64,000 nt of DNA from Chenopodium formosanum. Taxonomy: Eukaryota; Streptophyta; Magnoliopsida; Caryophyllales; Amaranthaceae. The DNA is taken from contig CM044862.1 of the NCBI GenBank assembly GCA_024500155.1, positions 42,542,001-42,606,000 on the forward strand. Reading direction: 5' to 3'. This document shows positions 11,035 to 22,861 of the stretch, piece after piece. Under the pieces are notes generated by a model. The model did not search any database. It was not told where the DNA came from and saw nothing but the letters and a program-made list of their open reading frames with translations. Position numbers and translations under genes: made by a program. Position 1 is the stretch's first letter. Each line of letters starts with the position of its first letter.

Positions 11035-12784
11035 GGGATGCACCTGCATTTATATCTTTAACTATAGGACTTTGCTTATCTTTCTTTAGGGTTGACCTAA
11101 GACTTAGTGTTGCTCGACTCATTGACTTGTCGTGACTCAAGGTATGAACTTGACTCGCTGTGCTTGACTCGAGGTTAACTCGACTCAAAGTGTTTGACAC
11201 ATGTGTTAGACTCAAATCAAGGTGATATGACACGACATGAGTCAATGTGTACATGACTCGTATGTGCATTGCAATGTGATCGTGCGACTCGAAAATGCAA
11301 AAAAGTAAAAATATTCTGTCATTTTTTTGGAGGGTACCGACTTTCTCCCGAAAAGGAAAGACGCGAAAAAGAATCAAAGTGTTTGAAGGTGCATGTTGAA
11401 TGAGCTTAATAAAATGTTGTTTGATACTATTTCTCAAGGTGCAAGGATTCATTCATCCTAGGCTATCTCAATAGTTTAATCCATGATTAAAGTATTTGGG
11501 TAACTTAGGCACGATGGCTAAGCACTTCGTACTTTGTGATGCAATGATGATTGATGAGCGATTTTGACATGACAAAGCATGCTTCAGCGTTGTGTTAAGA
11601 TTTCTTGACAAAGGGTTCCTAAAGGAAGTATATTTGGTTATGTATCTGTGAGGTGTGTGAAAGTGATACTAAAGTTAGGCCGCAAGGGCTAAGTGTGTGA
11701 AAAATATATTGAAAAGAGTCAAATGGTGGTGACTGTTAATCTACGTAAGCTAATGGTGTAAGGATCTAGCCCCAAAGTTTAGCTCTAAGTAGATAGGGAT
11801 AAGCTTTGGAGATCCCTTGATATGATCATGGTGTGTGAATGTGAATATGAATGCATTTTTATTACGGCCGCACCTCGATGTGAGGTTGCCTACGTATCTG
11901 TTATGAATCAGGTCGAACGTAGCTCTAGCCGAACCTCGCACAAGTGTGTGTATACCTAGAAAAGGTCAAGGGTTGTAACGTGGTTAGGCTAAAGGTTAAA
12001 GAAGAAAGGGATAAAAGGATAAAGACCCTAGATAAGCCTCCAAGGTGTGCAACCTTTCATTTGGATGCTTGTATTATTATGCTTGAGATTTCTCACTTTT
12101 GAGCTCTTTTTGTTTTCGCTCTCTTTTTGCTTTTGCATTTTTTTATCTTTATAAGTGTGTGCAATCCCGATCATGCGGTCTATCACTCACTTGGCATTCA
12201 TGTTTCTCAAGCACGGTACCGAGCACTCGATAAGAGACGCAATCTTACACGTGTTCTTATAAAAGACATTTTCATATCAAAGACATTTGAACACTTGCCC
12301 TTTTGTACACTTTTATTTATTGCTTATTTTTGGTATTTTAATCTTTTGAAGTCATTCAAGCTTTTTATGAAATTGAAAATTGCATAAGTTGCGCACCATC
12401 CCATCCCAAGATTAGGTAGATATGGGTTGAAAAATGAAAGGTCTATCGTTAGACGAGGCTCAAAGTGGTTTATCAAAAAAAGGATTGCATATTTAAAGGG
12501 TGAAAGGTAGTATGATGTGGCTACAAGGGGTGCCTTAAATTATTGGTATATCTTGTGCTTAGTTTGACATGATTTTTTTTTTTTGTAATGCAATGCAATG
12601 ATCATATGCAAGGAAATAAATACTCATTTTATTAAAAGGGAAAAAGAAAGATTCTACAAAATTAATCTAAGGGAAAAGAAAGGTGCCTATGCTAGACTTA
12701 TTGGGGGAAAGGGTAAAAAAAAAGAAATAGAAAAAAGAGGTCATGAAATCTCGTCATTGAAGCTCGCCTTTGTCTTTTGTCGTT
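11035..12784 (-). other. E2a 3' untranslated region
   Basis: No convincing gene; short frames here do not match anything I recognise. At 11860-11935 the minus strand reads AGCTACGTTCGACCTGATTC followed by TACGTAGGCAACCTCA, the equivalent of E1 6060-6108 just after integrase. The whole stretch aligns with 36467-38334 in E2b. Confidence 0.6.
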
Positions 12785-14027
12785 TGCTTCATCATCAACC
12801 AGGCTTCTCGTTACCTAGAGGCAATGGGATCTTATTTGCTTCTATGAGATCTTGAATGAGATTTTGAAACCTGTAACATTCATCAGTAGTATGACCGCGT
12901 CCTCGATAGTACTTGCAATAAGAATTGGGATTCCATCTCGAAGATCAATTTTCTGGTGTTGGATCCTCGGTAGGGCCAATATGTTTGATCAACCCTTGGT
13001 CATAGAGACGATCAAAAGCAGTATCATAGGTCATTCCAATGGGTGTGAACTCACTCTTGGGTTTCCTTTTAGATCCTTGATTGTCCATGGCTAAGACACC
13101 ATTATGGTCAAAGGTACTAACATTATTACTAGAGTGGGCGTTTTCGGAAGAAGAAGGATTGTCGTTCTTCTTTCCTTTCCAGCCACTGTGGTTACTATTG
13201 TTAGTAGCTTTTTGTTTTGCGAGTTCCAATGTCATAAACGACCTTGAAAGTATTCAGATTTTGTTGATATTTTAAATGCTTTGAATACTTCTCTTGGAGA
13301 TTCTTGATAAAAATCCTAACAGATTCTTTTTCAGAGGGCACCTCAATCATCTTATCGGAAATTTCCCTCCACTTATTGAAGAAAGAACTAAAGCCTTCGT
13401 TCTCTTTTTGTCTTAGCATTTCAAGTTGTCTATAATCGATTTCGACTTGAATAATACACTTGTATCTATCAATAAAAGCGTTTACTATGGATTCCCAGGT
13501 AGAGGTTTTCTCTTTGTCAAGGAAGAAGAACCATTGTTGACAAACGGTATCAAGAGATAGAGAAAATATAGAGGCAAACACTTTCTTATCCATACCCTTA
13601 ATACTTATTGTTGTTTCAAAAGCTCTTAAATGAAAATAAGGGTTGTTAGTTGCCTTGAATTTTGGGATGTCGTTAGCATTGAACTTTTGCGGAAGAAGTT
13701 CCTTGTCCACTGAGACCCCTTGTGAACTAATGCCTTGAAATTTGTAGTCACTAGATAGCTTGCTCAAGCTCTCTTGCATGAGCTCCATTTGTTGTTGCTT
13801 CACATGGTCATCAATTTTAGGGTTAAAGCCTTTAATGTTTCATTCAAGGTAGTCAATTGATTTCTAAGTTCATTGACTTCTTCTTGACTTGCCATTATTT
13901 TCTTAGCTTTCCTCTTTTGACGAATCGGTTTATCGAAAAGTAAGACCTGAACAAAGGTGTTGTCCTTGATTAATCGCCCTTCTCTCCTTGACCAAGTACT
14001 GTGGATAGGGAAATTAAGGATAGTCAT
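12785..14027 (-). pseudogene. gag: E2a Gag
   Basis: Retrotransposon Gag in three overlapping frames: start MTILNFPIHSTWSRREGR (14027), then KQQQMELMQESLSKLSSDY (about 13803), then ANNSNHSGWKGKKN (about 13200). The middle part is the capsid-like Retrotrans_gag region (FHLRAFETT, QQWFFFLDKEKTSTWESIV, LRQKENEGFSSFFNKWREI). The end has FTPIGMTYDTAFDRL and the knuckle YCKYYRGRGHTTDEC, as in E1. Frameshifts near 13805 and 13220 and a stop at 12945 disable it. It would package RNA if intact; enzymes would have to come from an E1-like copy. Confidence 0.8.
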
Positions 14028-15127
14028 TGTTAATTATTTGAATCAACTCTATTCAACATGCATAGATGGAAGAAGGTAGGAAGAATGAAGGTTGTGGTAT
14101 GGAGAAAGCATATAGATGGAGTTACATGAAAAATTAGGAATAAAATTTACTCCCACTCAAATGACGGAGAAAACCAACTCATGCATGAACCTAAGACATG
14201 GTCATGGTGTACATATATATAAAGTGTGTGCTAGGACTAGTGAGCGTAGGTGACATGTTAAGACTCGTGTCATGACCATTTGGCTAGACTATGTGACTAG
14301 ACTCGAACAAAGACTACGTTAAGACCTCACGTATATGAATTAAACTGGACAGATTGTGGTATTTTAGTCATAACTTTTGATTTGTGACTCTGATTGAGAT
14401 GAAACCAACGCCAAATTAAAGATAAAACTTGGGGCTACAGATTAATAAGTTGTACAACTCGTAGTTCTTTCTATAACTCCGGCTATGACTAAAACAAGTT
14501 GATGCTTGTGCAGTATAGCGGAATAAAAATCCGGGTTGACTTAAAGGGACTATAACTTGATTTTAGACATATTTATTAGCTCAAATTAATTAATCAATTA
14601 ATTAATTAATCAAAGTCCTTTATTTATTAATTAGTTTATTTAGTCTTAACACAAGTCAAACAAATGGTTAGGAAAAATCACATAGAGTATGCACAACAAA
14701 TAATGCACAATTAGTCAAGTAGCCACAATATGATGCAATGAGTTTGGAACCTAACCATGGCTCCAGTTCTCTAAAGTTTGGGATATGGGTTAATCAATAG
14801 AGGGTCCATGGTTAATTTTCCGGATGCACCGCCCGAAAGCCTAACCGTGAACGGTTGACGCAAGTGGATGGGACATCGCTAGTTTTAGAAAAAAACACGC
14901 TTCCATGGTTTGGTGAATTCAACATTCTCGGATGTACCCTTTGTTGCACAGAGCGTTCAATCAGGTAGATGGAGCATGAATTCCCAGAGGGTTAGGTCCA
15001 TATGTAGAACACATATGGGTTTCAGAAAAGTGAGAAAAACTTAATCAGGAAGTAGGATCGAGCAAACAGTGCTAAAAACTGGTCAAAATTAGAACGTATA
15101 TTTCTGGCTCGGTATTGGAAGAACTTG
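14028..15127 (-). other. E2a 5' leader between gag and the GCG module
   Basis: AT-rich leader with no gene. A minus-strand TATA-like stretch lies near 14212-14222. It aligns throughout with 39300-40491 in E2b, including CATGGTTTGGTGAATTCAAC at about 14907 and 40269. Confidence 0.5.
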
Positions 15128-15215
15128 GCGCCAGCAAACAGAGGTTGGCGCCAGATTTTGGCTTTAGCGCCTAGCGACAGGGCTGTCGTCTTGCGCCAAA
15201 GTCAAAATATTGGCG
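15128..15215. other. Phased GCG module 3 (E2a leader)
   Basis: GCG starts at 15128, 15148, 15167, 15174, 15193 and 15213: spacings 20, 19, 7, 19, 20, symmetric about TAGCGCCTAGCG. It includes TTTGGCGC on the minus strand (15192-15199), a canonical E2F-type site, and ATTGGCGC at 15209-15216. It lies between the PBS and gag of E2a. Confidence 0.6.
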
Positions 15216-15291
15216 CTAATTCCTACATGCCTCAGCAGCTTTCTATGCTCGATAAAATTTTCCAATTTCGCGCAGTGTTTTTTTTATCCTA

Positions 15292-15460
15292 CACTAGTAG
15301 AAAAATTGCAATAGGCAGCCCCCATATGGCACCGGTTCAAGCCAAACCAGTGCCCAAAACCGAGCTAGAAATGGGCAGGATTTTATAACAAGAGAAAAGG
15401 CACCAGTTTGGCCTGAACCAGTGCTAAAATTTTAAATGGCACCGGTTTGAACCGGTGCCT
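15292..15460. repeat. CACTA left terminal and subterminal repeats
   Basis: The terminal CACTAGTAGAAAAATTGC is followed by three inverted or palindromic copies of a GGCACCGGTT motif: 15329-15354, about 15391-15417, and the near-perfect palindrome at 15438-15459 (GGCACCGGTTTG plus AACCGGTGCC). Arrays like this bind the accessory transposase (TNPA) in known En/Spm elements. A C/T-rich leader with short Pro-rich frames follows to about 15830. Confidence 0.75.
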
Positions 15461-15839
15461 AATTCACAAAAAAAAAACCGCGTCTTTCCTTCTTCCTTCT
15501 CTTTCTTTTTCATTCATTTTCACTGTTCCATTCTCATTCTCTTTGCTCTAGCTGTTCCATTCTCTAAACCCCTCACCTCACCTGCACTCTTGCCGCAACA
15601 GTCGCCGACCACCATCACCGCTGCCACCCCTTGCCTTCTCTTTCACCCCTGACATTCTCTTCTCCCCTGCCGTGGTGTTTCTCCCCTCAGCTCAACCCCC
15701 TCAACGCCGACCTCATCTCTTCGCCGCCGCAACACCGCCCTGCTGAAGGTTGCCGCCTCACCACCGCCCTGCTTAAGGTTGCCGCCGCACCACTGACCAC
15801 CGCACCACTGACCCCTAAAATCTCAATTTGAGTGTTTTA

Positions 15840-17097
15840 GGTATAATTTTTTTTTATTTATTCTCAATAATTTCCCATTTATGAACTTATATTAATTTGT
15901 TTTGCATGTTGAAGAATTATTAGGCAAATTAAAATTTAGGTTAGAATAAAATTTTACTTCAATTTGTTTCAATAATTGGTTTTTTTTTTTTTATTGAGAA
16001 ATTGTGAAAATATTAGAAATTAGTAACTTTGTTACTCATTTAGTTGGATATTAGTATTTTTAATGGTTAATTTAATTTGTTTTGATGTGTAATTTTGAAT
16101 AAAGTAGAGAATATTAGTCTTGTTACTTTATTAGTTGAATTTTGGTTTGGTATAATGGTTAGAGATTAGTAACCTTTTTAGCTTAGCAATTTTGAATAAT
16201 TAAAATGAAAAAAAAAAAATAGAGATTAGTAACCTTTTTAGTTTAGCAATTTTGAATAAAAAAAATGAATTTTGAACAAATTAAAGTAGTGAATACATAG
16301 TTTAGCAATTGTTAGTTCGATGAATGATGTGTTGTAGCTTAGAAATATATTAGTGAATTGACATGTTATGAGAAGTACATACATAATATTTAACCTAATT
16401 TTTGTTTTTTATTTTTTGTTTTTTTAATATATAGATTCATATGTGAATTGAAGCACGAGTTTAATTAGCTTGAGGACTACATATTGAGCTCAAGTGGGTA
16501 GTTGCTATATTGGTATGACTTATAAACTTTACTTAGCTATATTTCTTTCTATTTATCCATTTAATAAATGTTTATTCATGAAATTGCAACTTGTGTATTG
16601 TTTAATTGCAAATAAATACAACAATATATAGAATACTTGCATCATAATATGCCTAGATACCCGTTCAAGGCTTTCTCATTAGGAGAAAGTCTTGAATAGT
16701 CCCCGGTTGGGACTATTCTTGAATGTGTACTCTCACTTAGGTGGTGAATGTATGTTTTATTTTCGATTTTAAGGAACATCTTGGCTTCCATTTCCTCACT
16801 ATGTTCTCTGGGTACATATGTGAGTAATTTATTATCTACATCGTGTACTTCGAGTATCAGGGGGAAATGCTGCCGGATTTTCCTTAAAATTGGAAAGTTG
16901 ACATACATTCACTAGTGAGAGTATACATTCAAGCATGGGTTAGGTTGGAGTGATAAGGACCCTTTGGAGAAATGCATTCTTTCACTATATGAATGGTATA
17001 TTCACGTTTTGTACATGAATTTGATTTACATAAAATATGTAGCACTTACACATTATAAATTATATGTTGCTATATATGTTTAGAGAAAATTTACTAA
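15840..17097 (+). other. CACTA 5' leader or intron region
   Basis: AT-rich, with a local direct duplication of AGAGATTAGTAACCTTTTTAG (first 20 bases AGAGATTAGTAACCTTTTTA) near 16161 and 16221. No gene is recognised. Probably the intron or leader of the transposase transcript. Confidence 0.45.
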
Positions 17098-20000
17098 ATG
17101 GAGAAGGATCGTGATTGGATGTATGGTAGACGCGATACATTGGAATTTTGGAATGGGGTTCAAGAGTTTTGCGAGAGAGCTTTAGCTTATCAACGCAAAC
17201 TGGGAGGCAAAGGCCTTTATTGTCCTTGTGTTGATTGTAATAATGTGAATGTGGTCGATAGTGTTGAAATCATTAGAGATCATGTATTATGTCGTGGGTT
17301 TAAGCAATTATACCATGTGTGGATTTGGCACGGAGAAAGTGGAGAGTACAGTGGGGATCTTGATCGGAATGATGTGCGTGTTAGAAGCAATGAGATTCAT
17401 ATGGACGAGGAATACGAGAATGATGAGTATATTGTTGATAATGGTGAGGATGGAGCCGATGATGATTAGGCGGATGAGGTCGAGGATTAACAAGTGGATG
17501 AGATGTTGCATGGTGTTGAAGGTGAAGGGTTTGAGTTATTATCGGGGGCTTCCAAAAAGCCTTTGTATCCCGGGTGCAAAAAATACTCCAAACTATCGAC
17601 CGTGCTAACACTTTTCAACATTAAGTCGAAGCATGGGTGGACGGACATCAGTTTTACTTCCTTGTTGACCGCATTAAGTGATATATTGCCTGATGGGAAT
17701 GAAATTCCTAAGTCTTACTATTACGCAAAGAAGCTCATGTGTCCCCTTGGTTTAGAGTATAAGAAGATACATCCATGTCCTAATGACTGTATTTTGTATC
17801 GAAATGAGTATGAACAACGGCAAGAGTGTCCACGATGCAAGCGGTCGCGGTACAAGCGCATGAGTTGCAATCCTGGCACGGAGGGACCTCCTGCTAAGGT
17901 GTTGTGGTATCTTCCCATTATTCCAAGGTTTAAGTGTCTTTTATCAATACCAAAAGAAGCTAAAAACTTGAGGTGGCATGCAGAGGGAAGAAAGAAAAAT
18001 AGAATGCTGAAGCATCTAACTGACTCTCCACAGTGGAAGAACATTGACTTGAAATTTGAGGAATTTGGTAATGAAGTCAGAAATTTAAGGCTTGGGTTGT
18101 GCACGAACGGGATGAATCCATTTGGCACTCTTAGTACCCAACACAACACATGGCCGGTAATTTTAGTGATTTATGATTTGCCTCCTTGGCTGTGCATGAA
18201 ACGTAAGTATGTAATGCTTTCATTGCTAATAACTTGTCCTAAGAAACCTGGAAACGACATAGATGTTTACCTTGCACCTCTTATTGACGACTTGAGAAAG
18301 ATGTGGGACGAAGGGGTTTCCGTTTTCGATGCTCATCAAAACGAGATGTTCACATTGCGTGCAGCCCTTATGTGGACCATGAATGACTTCCCTGCATATG
18401 GCAACTTGTGTGGGTACAAGGTCAAAGGGAAATAAGCATGCCCCATATGTATTGATGACATATCAAGCGTATACCTGACTCATTCTCACAAAGATGTCTA
18501 CCTACGGACTCGAAGGTTCATTAGGCGTGATCACCCGTACCGTAGGCAGAAAAAGGCTTTCGATGGAACCGTGGAAGAGGATACTGCGCCTAGACCATTG
18601 ACTGGTGCTGAGATTAGTGCTCGGGTGAAAGGGATACAAACGGTGTTTGGAAAATCAGAAAAAACTGTGGTCTCAGCTGCTCTGTTTAAGAAACAATCAA
18701 TCTTTTAGAAGCTTCCGTACTGGAGAGAACATGACGTTAGGCATTGTCTTGATGTGATGCATATAGAGAAGAATGTGTGTGATGCTCTTTTGGGGACGCT
18801 TATGAATATCCTAGGCAAAACAAAGGACGAAAAGGGTGCACGGTTAGATTTGAAAGAGATGGGGATTCGTCCAAAATTGTGGCCTCAAGTAAAGGTTAGA
18901 AAGGGGAAGGAGCCGAGAATAGAAGATGAAAATGTTTCGAAAAAAGGGAAGGAGAAGAGCAAGGGAAAGGGAAAGGCCAAAGATGCGTCAAAGAAGAAAG
19001 TTAAGGGTAAAGGGAATGATGAAAAGAATTATTTACCCCCGGCTTGCTATACTTTGTCAAGGTTAGAGAAACGTATGTTTTGTGCATGTCTGTACGGCAT
19101 TAAGGTTCCATCAGGGTACTCATCTAACATGAAAAGATTTGTAACCTTAAATGGAGAATTGAAGCTGACAAGTATGAAATCCCATGATTGTCACATTATG
19201 ATGTAAGTATTCCTACTGATTGCAATCCGTGGTATTCTACCGAAACACGTGAGGGAAGCGATTACAAGCCTTTGTTCGTTTTTCAATACAATTTGTAACA
19301 AAGTTCTTGATCCTTGTACACTAGATGCTTTGCAAGCAGATGTGGTTGTGACTTTGTGCAAATTTGAGATGTATTTCCGACCCTCATTTTTTGACATAAT
19401 GGTTCATCTGGTTCTTCATTTGGTGCATGAGATTAAGTTGTGCGGTCCAGTGTTCATGAGGTGGTTCTACCCTTTTGAAAGACACATGGGTACATTACAA
19501 GATAAAGTACGCAACCGGGCTCACCCTGAAGGAAGTATGATGCAAGGGACAGTGGGTGAGGAGATAGGTAACTTTGTGGCGGACTACATAGCCCTTGCTT
19601 AACCTATTGGTCTTCCTACTTCTTGACATGAAGGTAGACTTGATGGTCATGGCACAATTGGGTCAAAACGAATGTCACTAGACCGAGATCAGTTCTTATA
19701 AGCACACCTTTATGTGTTGCACCATGTTTCAGATGTGCACCCAAATTTAGACGAGCACATGGCTAGTTTGCGTGCCGAATTTCCATCCAAAGGTGAAAGG
19801 GCACTTATGCAGTAGCATAATAAGAGATTTAATGATTGGTTTCGTGATCGAGTAATGAGTTGATTGAATGATACTAATGTGACCGATACAGTACGGTGGC
19901 TTGCGTACGGTCCTAGGGATGATGTCTGTTAATTTGAGGGATATGACATAAATGGGAACACTTTTTGGACCAAGGCTCGTGATTTGAAATCTTCCTCCAC

Positions 20001-20484
20001 CCAAAAAATTGGTGTAACTCTTGTGGCATAGTCAAGGGAGTTTGCAAGTTCAAAGGATAAATCACCTGTCGATGCAGAGTTGTCATACTATTGTCGAATT
20101 CAAGAAATATGGGAGCTTGATTATTGTGACTTCACGGTTGCTCTTTTCAAGTGTAAGTGGGTTGATAATATCAGGCGTAACGTCAAACATGAGGACTTTA
20201 CTCTTCTATATCTTGGCCACTTGAATGATAGTGCGGAACCATTTATCCTTGCATCTCAAGCTAAGCAAGTGTTCTACGTAACTGACCCAATGGATTCAAA
20301 ATGGTCTATAGTGTTAGCTGGCAAAAGAAGAATCCTAGGCATTGGATATGTTAAGGATGAGGAAGAATATGATGCGTTTGATGATTCAGCACCTTTCACT
20401 GTTCCTAGACCTGTTGTACTAAATGACATAGACAACAAAGCAGGTTATATGCGATCAGACCACAACGAAGGAATTTCAGAATGA
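17098..20484 (+). pseudogene. tnp2: CACTA transposase (tnp2 type)
   Basis: A single frame of about 1,129 codons with no indel but about twelve stops (17467, 17488, 18433, 18706, 19204, 19600, then six more before 20036). Domains: Transpos_assoc (DRDWMY, PCVDC, WHGE; about 17100-17360); tnp2 transposase core (KLMCPLGLEYKKIHPCPNDC, then RLGLCTNGMNPFG at about 18090, PKKPGNDIDVYLAPLIDDL, LDVMHIEKNVCD at about 18750); DUF4218 (about 19020-19600, LPKHVREAI, RWFYPFERHMGTL); DUF4216 (about 20080-20380, YYCRIQEIWELDY, QAKQVFYVTDP). TNG replaces the family's TDG, so a likely catalytic Asp has become Asn. The enzyme would cut and rejoin element ends, but this copy is dead. Confidence 0.88.
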
Positions 20485-20580
20485 GGTAGTTTGATTGAAA
20501 GTTAGTAATGGTTTCATTGCAAATATAGTTTAGTTATCATGTATATAGGAGCATAAGTAGGCGAAAATGATATATTTGTA

Positions 20581-21025
20581 GTTTGAAATTGCCTAAGTGT
20601 AATCATTATCATGCATATACAAGGTTATAGGACCATAAGTAGGTGAAATTGGCTTAAATAGCTTCTTCTTAACCCAATTCTTTTGTTTTGTGTATGAACT
20701 AACATTTATTCATTTTAACAACCTATATTCAATATATTTAACATGTTGATAGTTTGAAATTGCCTAAGTGCACTCATTATCATGCATATACAAGGTTATA
20801 GGACAATAAGTAGGTGAAACTAGCTTAAATAGCTTCTACTTAACCCAACTCCTTTTGTTTTGTATATGAACTAACATTTATTCATTCTAACAACCTATTT
20901 TCCATATGTATAAGTGATATGTAGATTGAAATTGCCATTTTGTACTCATTATCATGCATATACAAGGTTATAGGACCATAATAAGTAGCTGAAAATGGCT
21001 TAAATAGCTTCTACATAACCATAAT
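20581..21025. repeat. ~171-bp tandem repeat, about 2.6 copies
   Basis: Units begin TTGAAATTGCC at 20583, 20754 and 20926 (periods 171 and 172). Each carries CATTATCATGCATATACAAG and GGCTTAAATAGCTTCT-like segments. It lies between the transposase gene and the TNPA-like gene and is non-coding. Confidence 0.8.
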
Positions 21026-21901
21026 AACTATCATGCATATACTTTACTATACACTAATATTGTTTTATGATTGCTTTGACAAGTGCTTATATCTCATGGC
21101 AAACGATCATGATACTCATTTGGTAGAGGACATTGACGATGATGAGTATGAGGACGAGTATGAGGATGAGGATGAGGATGATAGTGATGTGCCTTATGAT
21201 GTGAATATGGAGGTTGACTTGGGTGAGCCAGAGGATTAGGCTCAAGATGAGTTCGAGCGTAGGATTGACGATTTTGAAATTTCAGCTGAACGTGCACCGA
21301 CCATTGTAAATACAACACGTAAGATTGTTGGTGAGAACCCGACTCCTGAAAGTCAAGGCCAAGGACAAGATGAAAACAACACAGGTGGTGGAGAGGGGGA
21401 AAAGGCACCGGCTCAAAGAAAAAGAAGGGGTCCGACGAGAAGCTTTAAGAAACCGGACGGTCCCATGGTCTTGGAGTATGACAACAAAGGCCAACCCGGG
21501 CCCAAATGGCGTCGAAAATATGCTAATCAAGTTGGCATATGTTCGCGGAAAATCCCCATTACACTTGTAATGCGGCAAGTACCTCCGGGTTTGATTCAAG
21601 CACTTTGGGATGAAACAAGGGTAAGTGTATTTTTGGTACATTTAGACCATTTAAGATACCTTAACCTTATGGTTGTTACTAAATAGAAACTAATAATCGG
21701 TTTTAGTTTGTGCTTGCAGAGGCTGTTTTCTATTCCTAAGGATCCCGAGAAGAGAAGGGTGTTTGAATCTTTATTAGCATAAAGATTCAGAGGCTTTAAG
21801 ACCAAGTTGACTAATCGGTGGATCTACAAGAAGAAGAAGGTGCAAACAAAGAAGAAGAATGCTGATGAGGATGACCGTCTCCCGTGGCAAATATGGCCGA
21901 T

Positions 21902-22399
21902 TGTTTAGGGTATTTTTACCCTGCCACGTGGCCCAATCAGAGGGTGACACGTGTCAGCCTCAGATTGGTCCAAAATGGACCAATCCCTGTTTGACACGTG
22001 TCATTCCAGAGATAAAGGGGAAAAGGCGGCCTTCAGGCCCAAATCCCGAGAAAGCCGGAATACGGCGCAGCCCACCAATGATTAGGGTTCAGTGACCTAA
22101 TTTAATCAGGGGCAATTCCCAATGACCCTATAAATAGGGAGATGTCCCTCATTTTGAGGACACGTTTTTTTACCATTTATTACAACTGCATTCTCTTACA
22201 TCAGAGAAAAACCTGAGCTTGGAATCCGAGCAGATACCCACCTAAATTTCCGTTCTCTTTATTCCGTTTCAAGTTATTAACTTGTGCATCGGAGGCGGAG
22301 CACCACCCAACAGGTGTCTCCGTTTGTTTTGCAGGTTCAGCTCATCCCGGATCAGTCTTCGTGTTGTAACTCTCCCGAGGGACAAAAACACCCAAAACA
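21902..22399 (+). repeat. E3 5' LTR
   Basis: TG...CA, 498 bp. The U3 has GCCACGTGGC (21923-21932), two copies of the 12-bp palindrome TGACACGTGTCA (21945, 21992) and an ATTGGTCCA/TGGACCAAT hairpin (21964-21984). The TATA box is TATAAATA at 22129-22136. Short frames inside the LTR are not genes. Confidence 0.92.
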
Positions 22400-22401
22400 T
22401 T

Positions 22402-22419
22402 TGGCGCCGTCTGTGGGGA
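22402..22419 (+). promoter_or_regulatory. E3 primer binding site
   Basis: TGGCGCCGTCTGTGGGGA, two bases after the 5' LTR. Its first seven bases match the tRNA-Asp-type PBS of the Athila-like element at 48927, so an Asp-like tRNA primer is plausible. Confidence 0.75.
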
Positions 22420-22432
22420 GAGTACCTCGAAG

Positions 22433-22861
22433 ATGGTTCAAGAGTCTGCACCCCCAAACCGTCTGGGCGAAGACCCAGAAGTCTTTACAGACCATGAGGA
22501 GGATGAGGATCCTCAGGTCGAAACCTCTACAGCCGAGGACGGCTCTCTAAGAGTTAAGCGCATCCGGCCTAGAGAGATTCTGGAGCGGGGTGCCACCCAG
22601 GCGGGTCCGAGCAGACCTACTGGGCAACCGGAAGGGGCAACCCAAACGGCAGCTGGATCAGCCCCAGTCACCCGAGACGAACTCATGAGGTTCATGACGA
22701 GTTTCAAGGGTGAAATTAAAGAGCTGATCACCAAAAGCAGAGCTGGCCCAAGTAAAGGTCAGTCGGTGAAGAAGACTCCTCCAGAGAAGGGGAAGTCAGT
22801 CAGAAACCGGCAGCCCACTCCCCATCCAAAGGAGAAGGCAGCCGGGACCATTGATTGGTAA
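22433..22861 (+). CDS. gag: E3 Gag leader ORF
   Basis: 142 codons, starting with the first ATG after the PBS (MVQESAPPNRLGEDPEVF). Acidic N-terminus, then Lys/Pro-rich, ending GTIDW before TAA. The next 18 codons and the long gag-pro frame follow in the same frame, so the TAA is the only barrier. The same TGG-TAA-AAA-ATT occurs in E6 (TAA at 63468-63466). It is either an old shared mutation or a used stop with internal initiation; E6 also starts at the equivalent ATG (63894). Confidence 0.6.
   Translation: MVQESAPPNRLGEDPEVFTDHEEDEDPQVETSTAEDGSLRVKRIRPREILERGATQAGPSRPTGQPEGATQTAAGSAPVTRDELMRFMTSFKGEIKELITKSRAGPSKGQSVKKTPPEKGKSVRNRQPTPHPKEKAAGTIDW

Noticed and set aside
21859..22095. Plus-strand frame in the E3 LTR, repeated at 29496-29789.
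   Set aside because: It is identical in both copies only because the LTR is duplicated; it crosses promoter sequence and has no domain.
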